Below, one piece after another: positions 53,493 through 61,769 of a stretch of DNA of 64,000 nucleotides (positions are counted from its first letter, which is position 1; the number at the start of each line of letters is the position of its first letter). The position numbers and the translations under genes were made by a program. The stretch comes from Anthoceros angustus (lineage: Eukaryota; Streptophyta; Anthocerotopsida; Anthocerotales; Anthocerotaceae). Under the pieces are notes generated by a model, which saw nothing but the letters and a program-made list of their open reading frames with translations, made no database searches and was not told where the DNA came from. The DNA is taken from the NCBI GenBank assembly GCA_010909165.1, contig MU008176.1, positions 48,501 to 112,500 of the forward strand, written 5' to 3'.

Positions 53493-54046
53493 CTAACTCA
53501 CGAATGTAGTGATACTTGACCTCCACATGTTTGGTCCTCGAGTGAAGGCTGGATTCTTAGCAAGAGCAATCGAGCCTTGGTTGTCTGTGTGTATAGTTGT
53601 GCAAGTTGGAATATCAATCCCCATTTCTGAAAACAGGAGCTTGCACCAAACTATTTCCTTAGCAGCATCGTCTCTATTGACCTCGGTCTTTGGATGAGCC
53701 CTGTTGGTACTTCTTGCTGGACCAGCATATAGGTCCTCCAGCAACACACACACAATAACTGACATGATTTTCCGGTGTCCAAATCCCAGTGTGTCATCGG
53801 TGTAAACCTTCAAGTCAAGAGGAACTCCTGATTGGTAAGAATACTGTATGCCTCATAGCGTTCCTTCAAATACAAGTACTGCTTAACACAACTCCAATGT
53901 TCTGTCCGAGGTTTTCGGTATTGTGACAAGACACTAGTTGCATAAGCCAGTGCAGTTGTGTTAGCAGCATAAATGAGTTTGCCAACTGCTTGTCTGTAGG
54001 GAACATTAACCATCTGATCCTTATCACTTTGTGTTGCAGGTAACAT
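53493..54046 (-). pseudogene. Copia RNase H
   Basis: Minus strand, two frames: YRQAVGKLIYAANTTALAYA and SVLSQYRKPRTEHWSCVKQY (54046-53810), then VYTDDTLGFG, DDAAKEIVWCKLLFSEMGI and TTIHTDNQGSIALAKNPAFT (53813-53493). These are the Copia RNase H motifs with the catalytic acidic residues (YTDDT, HTDNQ). A frame change near 53812 divides the domain. Confidence 0.85.
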
Positions 54047-54749
54047 GCTCTTGCTGAGCTTTAAGCCAATAGGGAAGAGGTGTGGCTACTACTTTAGCAT
54101 CCTTAAGGCCAAATTGTTCGGCACAATCAAGTAAATATCTTGGTTGAGTCAAAGTAATGACCTTGGTTCGTCTATTCCTTTGAATGTAGATACCTAGGCA
54201 ACTTTGGAGTGGACCAAGATTTGACATTTTGAATTTTGTGGCCAGGAGATCAGTAATCTTGTCAATATACAGCTGAGTGTTGCTAGAGAGTATAAGATCA
54301 TCAACATATACAGCTAAGTAGCATATGACCTCTTTGGTTTTGTATATGTATAAACTACCATCAGCTTTGCTCTTAGTGAAACCTAAAGCTAGGAGTTCTT
54401 TATCCAGTTCTTCATTCCATTTCATAGCAGACTGTTTTAGTCCATACAGGCATTTTTTCAGTTTACAGGCATAGTCCTCCTTTCCTTGAATTTCATAACC
54501 AGGAGGTTGCTGCATGTAGATTTCTGTATCTATCTTCCCATTTAAAAATGCTGTTTTGACATCAAACATCTGCAGTTCATAATCTCTGTAAGCTGAAATC
54601 GCACACATTGTTCGCAGTGTAGCAAGCTTGACAACTGGAGCGAAAGTCTCAAAGTAATCAAGGCCAGGAATTTGAGAGAAGCCTCTGGCAACAAGCCTGG
54701 CTTTATACCTATCAAAGGTACCATCAGCCTTTACTTTCAACTTAAACAC
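54024..54749 (-). pseudogene. Copia reverse transcriptase (RVT_2)
   Basis: A 241-residue frame with RYKARLVARGFSQIPGLDYF, ETFAPVVKLATLRT, FDVKTAFLNGKIDTEIYMQQ, the LKKCLYGLKQS element and the active site YLAVYVDDLILSS. All hallmark Copia RT blocks are intact in this frame. The N-terminal part upstream of 54749 (KWVFKLKVKADG) is out of frame, so the polyprotein is interrupted. Confidence 0.93.
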
Positions 54750-55453
54750 CCACTTACAGATACCAATTTTCTGCCAGGAGGAAGTTTAGCGATCTCCCAA
54801 GTGCCATTTTCAATCAGGGAATCATACTCTGATTGAATGGCTTTCTCCATTCCTTGTGATCATCTACTCAAAGCTTCCTCGAGGCGTGGCTCAAGAGGAT
54901 CCGGAAAGTCACAGTGTGCACGAGCATGAGAGGAAACAGTCAAAATCGGAGCGATAATGTGGTGCTCGACGTTCTCTGGCAGGGTAGCGGCGTGCTAGCG
55001 GTGGGGTGAAGACAGGACCACCATTTCTGTAAATCCGTGGCTCAAGGGAGGAGGTTGTCGCAGATCAAAAATTGTGATTGTCTTCGCATTCACTATTACA
55101 GCCCTGATGTACTTCGGTTGTCCCCAGAGCAACATCCTCGGGAGTGGTATCATCAAACAAAGTTACATCGGAAAACTAAAAGTGTGTCATCACCTCCAAA
55201 GTGGGAGAAGCTCCCAAGGTAAAAATCGTCCTTCATCAAATGTAACACTTATGAGTAAATTACTTTGTCACGAGAGATATCATAGAGTTTATAAGCTTTT
55301 ATCCCTCTATAACCAATCATAAGAAGTCTTGAGCCTTTGCAGATAGCTTCTTTCTCTTCTCCTTGGGAATGAAGGCATAAGCAACACACCCAAAGGTACG
55401 AAGATGTTGAATAGAAGGTTTTCGCCAAGGAAAGCTTCGTGTGGTGTCATCCC

Positions 55454-56349
55454 TCAAGTGGTTGGCAACTGCTTTAATAGGTAAACAGAGGTCATAAGGG
55501 CCTTAGCCCAATATGGCAGGAGCAAAGCTGCATGATGCAGCAGGGAAGAAACCATCTCCTGAAGAGTGAGATTTAGGCGTTCTGCAACGCCATTCTGCTG
55601 TGGCGTGTAAACAACGGTAAGTTGTCTGCCGATTCCTTCGTCTGCACAAAATGTTTGAAACTCATGTGAAGTGTATTCGCCCCCATTGTCAGATCGAAGA
55701 GTTTTTAACTGTTTTCCAGTCCATCTCTCAACATACTTCATATAATCCTTGAATAGAGAGAAACATTCACTTTTGGCCTTAAGAATGTATGCCATAACAA
55801 AACGTGTTTTGTCATCGTGAATGTTAGGAAGTATCGACCACCACCAATAGAGAGGGGTCCACGGATATCGATTATGGACCAATTCAAGAACTTGGTGGCT
55901 CGATATGGAGTCTTATTCTTGAAAGCAGCCTGATGACGCTTGGAAAATACACACGCTTCACAAAGAGGTAAGGGAGGCAAAGGACCAATTTGGCCATCAT
56001 GATACAAGTTACTTGTAGCCAACTGCTGTAACTTGGAACTATGTGGATGACCCAAACGGGCATGCCATAACTTCACCTTGTCAATCTGTTTTGCAGAGAC
56101 ATCTAAAGCCTGTGAAGCTAAGTGAGTTTGTGCTGCACCACTATTGGTGTGAAGACGGAAAAGATCACTATCAGATGATCCATATGCCAAGACCTTACGG
56201 GGATCAAGGGCATCTATGATTTGACATTCTGTAGGTGTAAACAGGATGTGGCTATTGTTATCCATGTTTAGCTTTCTACGAGAATAAGGTTCCTTGTCAT
56301 CTCGGTACATAATATACATCCGTGAGTATGAGTAATGCGGAAGGAACAC
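55454..56349 (-). pseudogene. Copia integrase
   Basis: 56349-55738 contains the GAG-pre-integrase part (KLWHARLGHPHSSKLQQLAT then CEACVFSKRHQAAF, the HHCC zinc site) and the start of the core (IDIRGPLS). 55882-55454 in another frame has KTLRSDNGGEYTSHEFQTFC and YTPQQNGVAERLN, the second Asp and the Glu of the DDE triad. A frame change near 55860 separates them. It inserts element cDNA in the genome when intact. Confidence 0.9.
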
Positions 56350-56364
56350 TAAGATTCTTGTTCC

Positions 56365-56510
56365 TCTACCGAGACACAGGACCTATTATCACCTGTAAAC
56401 AAACGATCTATTCTTGGTGATAGGTTGCAAAAGCATTCAAAACATATATGTATTGTTGCACCGGTGTCAAGGTACCATTCATGGAATGATCTACCTGGTT
56501 CTTGGATGAC
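56365..56510 (-). pseudogene. Copia aspartic protease, short remnant
   Basis: The minus strand near 56460 reads WYLDTGATIHICFE, the retropepsin DTGA active site of Copia polyproteins, followed by SPRIDRLFTGDN. A stop follows shortly (56352 region). Confidence 0.75.
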
Positions 56511-56578
56511 GTGGGATAAACAAGAGGGCGAGCAAACTCCCTAGTCCCTACGATCGGGGGATGGGGAGGGCTGCTTCT

Positions 56579-57445
56579 TTACCACAACATGCGTCTCGAA
56601 GTGGAATTGCCCTCCTTGCAGGTATTCCGGCACGCTTCTTCGACATTCATGTTCCCAATGGCACGGAATTTGGCACCTGGCATTTTCCAGCCTTCTTGGG
56701 TTTCTTGTAGAACCCTCCGAGGGCTTCCACTTGAAGAATACGACCTGAAATTAGGTTTGCCCCCTTTTCCTCGGTTTGTGGTATAAAGGGCATGCTGTTT
56801 GCCCCTTCCAGGTCCTCTTGTTGCCTCTTCCTCAAGAAGAGCTCCCACCAACTCTGTAAACGTCATCTCAGGGAGAGTAACATTTGAAGCCTTTGCCAAC
56901 TTCTTAGCTGTGAGCTTTGAAGCGTTTAATGAGGTCACAAAATGTGACCAGGATGGAGGTAAGGAAAGCATCAAATATAGGGCCAACATGTCATCTTTGA
57001 CACTCTCATTAGAAGCACTTTCAAGCCTTGAAACAAGATTCCTGAAAGTCCCAATATGCTTCTCCACAGAGTCACCATCCCTCATTTTACAGTTCTGTAA
57101 ATTTCGCAAAGCTGTCATTTGACTAGTTGTATTGTTGCCTGAATACAGATTTTGCAAACAAGTCCAGACTTCTGCAGCAGTTGCACATCCAGAGGTTTGC
57201 CGCATCATATCAGAAGTAAGACCACTTCTAATTATGTACATGGCATGCTCGTTTGAAGCTTCGAGTCGGTCCGTGCCCTCAACCTTTTCCTCGTCAATGG
57301 TCATCTTCCATAGTCTTTTACTATGAAGAATGCCCCGCATCCTCATAACCCAAATGTCATAGTCCTGTCCACCAAATCTATCCTTTTCCCTAAAACCATC
57401 ACCTCCCATATAATTCATACTGGATGAAGGCTCACCCATGTTCAA
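56579..57445 (-). CDS. Copia gag (UBN2 type)
   Basis: 288 residues. DRFGGQDYDIWVMRMRGILH, AAEVWTCLQNLYSGNNTTSQ, DGDSVEKHIGTFRNLVSRLE and LYLMLSLPPSWSHFVTSLNA follow the Copia Gag pattern, with EMTFTELVGALLEEE before a basic stretch. The CCHC knuckle expected near the end is not present: the frame there reads RRVLQETQEGWKMPG, while another frame has GGFYKKPKKAGKCQ, so a frame change or Cys loss has destroyed it. Confidence 0.85.
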   Translation of the reverse strand: MNMGEPSSSMNYMGGDGFREKDRFGGQDYDIWVMRMRGILHSKRLWKMTIDEEKVEGTDRLEASNEHAMYIIRSGLTSDMMRQTSGCATAAEVWTCLQNLYSGNNTTSQMTALRNLQNCKMRDGDSVEKHIGTFRNLVSRLESASNESVKDDMLALYLMLSLPPSWSHFVTSLNASKLTAKKLAKASNVTLPEMTFTELVGALLEEEATRGPGRGKQHALYTTNRGKGGKPNFRSYSSSGSPRRVLQETQEGWKMPGAKFRAIGNMNVEEACRNTCKEGNSTSRRMLW

Positions 57446-57608
57446 GTATGAAAAAGGAACTCACACTTAGAGTTGAAAGAGGTTAGGTGATGGATACCAA
57501 CACAGATATGTGTCTGTGAGCTATCCTATTGCAGGTTAGTCACTGTAAGATCATTTTAGGGATGGATGGAATAAAATGGTGACAGGAATATAACAAGGTG
57601 GGCTACAA

Positions 57609-58292
57609 TCAGAGTACGTTGACAAAGGTAGCAGGGCTGTGATGTGCAGGAAACATTACAGCTTGCTGGAATTTTCTATTATTCCTGATTGCCCACCTAT
57701 TGTTTGAGTGGACAGGGGCTGAGGAGAGGGATTTGAAACTATTGGCTCTGCAGGGGATGTCAGGTTTGCTAGAAGGCCAGGATACAGTATTGTAAAATGC
57801 TGGTTGATGAACTAATTCAGGCTTCAGCAAAGCTAGCAATTGAGAATCAATATGAAAAATATGTTGTTTCAAATCCAGAACATCAGATCCAACAGCAGCA
57901 ATTCTCCGGTCAGTAGTTTTGCATCTTCTATTCACACTTCTCTGATGTGCTTCAATTCTTTTGGCCAAATTACTTACAGCATTGTGTTGTACAGCATGTG
58001 TAGTAGAGAGACCTTTGAGATTTGTTCTCATATCGAAGGCACGTTGAGCATGAATTTCAGGCAAAGATGTAAAAGCCAGATGTCGCTCATTAGGATAAAG
58101 AACAACAATCAATATATTGAAGGACTTCCTTAACTCAGTAGCTAGGATTGATTGGCCTTCATTGAGAGCTATCCAGTCTTTGATCCTCTGATGAAGATCT
58201 TGTGGAATTGTTGACCTGGTTTGCTTGCCTTTGGACATGCGTATTCTGCGACGATTCAAACATTGCGAGAATCGCGCAGTTGCAATGACCAC
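57609..58292 (-). CDS. Extra ORF between Copia PBS and gag
   Basis: This is a 227-residue open frame in the sense direction upstream of gag. The likely start is MSKGKQTRSTIPQDLHQRIK near residue 19. It has a helical middle (AVSNLAKRIEAHQRSVNRRC) with coiled-coil character and no recognised domain. Canonical Copia elements have no separate ORF here. It is intact while parts of pol are broken, which hints at selection or youth. Confidence 0.55.
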   Translation of the reverse strand: MVIATARFSQCLNRRRIRMSKGKQTRSTIPQDLHQRIKDWIALNEGQSILATELRKSFNILIVVLYPNERHLAFTSLPEIHAQRAFDMRTNLKGLSTTHAVQHNAVSNLAKRIEAHQRSVNRRCKTTDRRIAAVGSDVLDLKQHIFHIDSQLLALLKPELVHQPAFYNTVSWPSSKPDIPCRANSFKSLSSAPVHSNNRWAIRNNRKFQQAVMFPAHHSPATFVNVL

Positions 58293-58632
58293 TGATCAGG
58301 TAGAATCTGATTGCTGGCCATTCATTTGGCCAATTAATATTTTGCTAGAATGCATTAAAATGACTAATGCATTCTATTGCTCTAAATATTTTTATCGCTC
58401 CGCAAATCGGTGATTGTCCTAGTATATTTCCATCAGATTGCTCAAGAAGCAATCGTATACACTAGATGCTACCTTAATTTGCTAGGTTTCAACTCCTTTT
58501 ATGTTTTTATAAAATGTTTAGAGCAAGAAATGTTTCTTGAATTTCATTTTTATTTTCTTGATGTTGAAGATCAAGAAGCATAGAACTATATAAATTGGTG
58601 CATATAGTTATGCATTTCCTAGGATGCATACT

Positions 58633-58650
58633 GTACCTTGCTCGATACCA
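58633..58650 (-). other. Copia primer-binding site
   Basis: The minus strand reads TGGTATCGAGCAAGGTAC immediately after the LTR, close to the initiator-Met tRNA site TGGTATCAGAGC used by plant Copia elements, with small changes. Confidence 0.8.
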
Positions 58651-58899
58651 TAACAAATAGACTTGTTTTTATATCAAACACAAATTGTTCAATTACATAG
58701 ATAGATCATTGTGTATCAAGAAAGACTTAAAATTGCTTATGCTGAAAAGACACTATTATTCTAAACTTAAACGCCATAACGGTTCACCATAAGTCACAAC
58801 CCTAACGAACGGGTACTTATAATTATTATTCTATGTACCCCTATATATCACTATATATGCACCTCTAATAAGAGATATTATCAACACTATCCCTTAACA
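58651..58899 (-). repeat. Copia 5' LTR
   Basis: Direct repeat of 52072-52318, with only small differences (CGCCATAACGG for CGCCTATAACGG and a 3-base difference in the TATATCACTATA region). Confidence 0.92.
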
Positions 58900-58904
58900 G
58901 CTGC
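58900..58904. other. Target-site duplication of Copia, right
   Basis: GCTGC, matching 52067-52071. Confidence 0.85.
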
Positions 58905-60360
58905 TAGTTCCCTAGCCCCCTTCAAATCCACACGGCTGAGTGCTTCACAAGCACTCAGCAAGTCTCCTAGGGGTCCTAATTCCGCCCCTGCTACCTTCTT
59001 GCTGGAAATTTCCAGCTCTCCCCGTGGACCATCAGCGTGCCAGGTCCCCTCACCGCCGCCTCCATCCGCTCTTCCTCCCAATGCAGGCGTTGCCTCGGCG
59101 CCGCCAGCGGCCTTCGCGTGCCTCCTTCCCTTCCCACCTCCAGAGTAGGGCGTGGGGTGCACCTCACCGTGGTAGCTCCCTACCACAGTAGCCTGCCCCT
59201 TGGGTGGCCTCCCTACCAGGTCTGCCTCCCATGGTAGGTGCCTCCCACCGCGGTAGTCCCCACCCCGGGTAGGGTGCCTCCCCTACGGGTGGCGGTGCCT
59301 CCCAGTAGGCACTGCATGAGATGGTGGGACTCCCCCACCCTTGGGGCTGTTACCCCTCCTTGGGTAGTCCTCCTTTCATAGACTACCATTCGACCTTCTT
59401 CGGCCGGTTCCTCTTCCTCTCCCCTCTCTAGTTCCTATGGGGGAAAAGATTCCCACTCCGACAACCCTGTTGCATCCACATCCTCCTCCCTTGCTTCTAG
59501 CATGCTTGTGGAGGTCTGACCTCCCACTGTCTTCCTCAATGCAAAAGGCAAGGGCCTTTCCAAGCTTGGTTGGAGATGGATTATCTCCGAAGGATGCCAA
59601 GCATCTTCCAACTCCTTGCTTGTAAGAAGCCCTTCCATTTCCCACAAATGCACCAAATAGGTGCTGAGGTAGCAAGGCCTGGGCCCTTCCTCATCCACCG
59701 AATTTGGCTTGAGGAGCTTTTCCCGGTGGTGGATGTAGGCCTCATACATGATGGTGCCCCAATCTGGCTTGGCCCCTCTCGAAATCTTCCACAAAAATTG
59801 CAGGAAGTTGGTATTGAAATAGGACGTCCTCTGGTAATTTACCAACCCCAACACAATCTTCGCAAAGAGCCTCCAACTCAGCTCCTTGATGCCTCTCCGG
59901 CCTTTCTGGCGTGGCCTTTACTCCTCCGTCCATCATGTCGAGGAGTTCCTCGGAATATCGGAGAGGCCGCCCTCTTCCTCCATTCGACCTTTTGAGAGAG
60001 CACCCGAGCTCTCCTGCCTCTCAGAACTTGCCTAATGCTTGATCCAACAGCTGACCGCTCGAGCATTCCTCTCAAGGCGGCAAGGCTGCTTCGATTGATG
60101 GAGGTTGATGAAACACTCAATCAATTCCAAATTGGTGTAGGCCCATTGGCGCCATACACCCATCCCAATTGATGTTGTCTTCCTCCGCCCACTGAATCCA
60201 CTAAATCACCGGTGAGCTGCCCGCAAAACACGTGGGGCACAAAGCTCATTTCTCCGGGCGGCGCAGATCCGCCGCCTTCTTCTTCTTGCCTCCTTGCGAG
60301 GAAGATCCCTTGGCGGGCGGCTCCTTCCCTTTGCTTTTTCCAGCTCGAGGCATGGCGATG
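58905..60360 (-). pseudogene. Gag-like ORF of LTR element, N-terminal part
   Basis: The minus strand begins MPRAGKSKGKEPPAKGSSSQ near 60355 (Lys-rich), continues in another frame with VPHVFCGQLTGDLVDSVGGG and QLGWVYGANGPTPIWN, then LPEDVLFQYQLPAIFVEDFE (59936-59742), LVNYQRTSYFNTNFLQFLWK and MYEAYIHHREKLLKPNSVDE (59854-59435) and DLLSACEALSRVDLKGAREL near 58900. Several frame breaks separate these. The protein continues on the far side of the Copia insertion (52071 downwards). No pol domain is present. It is likely the large Gag-like protein of a non-autonomous element. Confidence 0.55.
59162..59275. repeat. CTACC/GGTAG palindromes, irregular group
   Basis: CTCACCGTGGTAGC, CCCTACCACAGTAGC, CTCCCATGGTAGG, CCCACCGCGGTAG and CACCCCGGGTAGGG occur at about 16-30 bp intervals. 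The motif is as at 10737 and 51005 but degenerate and not phased. Confidence 0.6.
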
Positions 60361-60884
60361 CTTTCCCTCCCAAATGTTTCGAGGTGTGGAAGAGATTATC
60401 TCCCGTTCCAGATACTAGCAACCTCAGGCTCTGCTCTCGGGTGCTCTTCCTTCTCCGACTAGAAGCTAGGGCCCAGCTGAAACACCACGGCAAGGTTAAT
60501 TCGTCGTGCCTTCACCCACCGAGAACCGCCTCCTCCTTCTAGCGGCGCCTCCTCACCTCCACTCCCTCGGTCAAGCTGCCACCTGGTGCTCCAACTTTCA
60601 CCGCCACCTCCTTGGTGTTTTCAGCCAGCCCCGGCGCTTCCCCGCTTCTCACTGACCGCCTCTCCACCTCCTTCTTCCTTCTTCGCCAATCGCCTGGAGC
60701 TAGGTTTCCTTCTAGCCTTCACCGCCACTGCCTTCCTTCCTCCTTTCCTACGGACGATGGCGGCGTGACTTTCATCCCTCTGTGTTTACGCCCACTCAGC
60801 CCCAAGTGAAGTTGTCTCTTAAGGGAAAGTTCTACGCTCAAATTGCACTTCGCCTCCTAGATGTCTCACCGGAGGCTTCTCAAC

Positions 60885-61010
60885 CCTAGATTTGATTCAT
60901 CATTCCAAAATCCCAATCCTATCTAAACCGCTTATTTTCGTGATTCGTCCTATTCCTAATTAATCGCTACTAATCACCCTATACGCTTATTCCCTATTGG
61001 TGAGCATATA
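60885..61010. repeat. LTR-like segment, relative of 43730-43905
   Basis: CAACCCTAGATTTGATTCAT, CCTAATTAATCGC, TATTCCCTATTGGTGAGCAT and ATATATG occur in the mirror order of the 43.7-kb segment. Confidence 0.6.
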
Positions 61011-61059
61011 TGTGGATATTCCCCATATTCATTGCTTTTCCCTCGCCGAGATCCCACCA

Positions 61060-61125
61060 CCGTGGTAGTCTCGCCTTTCACCTTACAAGGTGAGTGGCAG
61101 CCCTCACGATGGTAGTCTGCCACCA
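61060..61125. repeat. CTACC/GGTAG palindromes at 61.1 kb
   Basis: CCACCACCGTGGTAG, TCACCTTACAAGGTGA and CTCACGATGGTAGTC lie within 60 bp, further members of the palindrome family in an LTR-like region. Confidence 0.6.
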
Positions 61126-61405
61126 CTACTCTTTCATTTCCTCCCGCCTCATCTGGAGGTCGTTTCGACCCTGCTTTTTCTTCCCGGGATATCCTCTTCA
61201 CCTTCCTAACAATATTTTATAACTCAGCCAAGATTCTAAGTTTTCCGGCATGCTCCTCTCAATCGCTCTTAGCCAAAAAATTAAGTTCGCTTTGCCTTTT
61301 TGGGCTCTTTTGACGTTGCCAAACTTTTGCATTCCACAACACCAACACGAGAACCTCCTGTGGAGTCTTTCCTCGTAGTCTAACTCACGAGAGTTTCTCG
61401 ATACG

Positions 61406-61751
61406 CCGCCACACACCCAAAGCCAATTTCACAAAGAACTATTCACAAGGGAGCAACTTGTTTAGGCACTTGTGGAGCAAGTCCTCCACCACACCTCCAC
61501 CACCACATTTCCTCACAGAAGTGCGTTATTACAAATGCACTTAAATTCTTTATACAAGGCAAAGGACTTAGTATGGAAGCAAGACATGATACTTTTACTT
61601 TGTGAAATCCTCCTCCTCTTATAGGAGGCCTTCCACATACCTCCTCCTCGGGTGACCCTACAGTGTCACCTTTTCAATATTCTATTATTTCCTACCGCCA
61701 CTTTTAAGACCGCATCTAAGTCTACCGTCTAGTTCAAAATCTATTCTAGCA
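61406..61751. repeat. Repeat shared with 49905-50270
   Basis: Same ordered motifs as 49905-50270 (CACACACCCAAAGC to TCTATTCTAG). It is the outer LTR part of the minus-strand element with the gag-like ORF. Confidence 0.75.
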
Positions 61752-61769
61752 ATTTCTATTTGGGACGCC

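Larger units (their letters stand above)
52072..58899 (-). mobile_element. Ty1/Copia retrotransposon, recent insertion
   Basis: It has LTRs of 247 and 249 bp (52072-52318 and 58651-58899) that differ by only a few small indels, a 5-bp duplication GCTGC on both sides, a primer-binding site at 58633-58650 and minus-strand gag, protease, integrase, RT and RNase H in Copia order. The LTR similarity indicates recent insertion. Coding parts nevertheless show several frame breaks. Extra ORFs lie before gag (57609-58292) and, antisense, after RNase H (52406-53332). It interrupts an older gag-like reading region. Confidence 0.93.
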
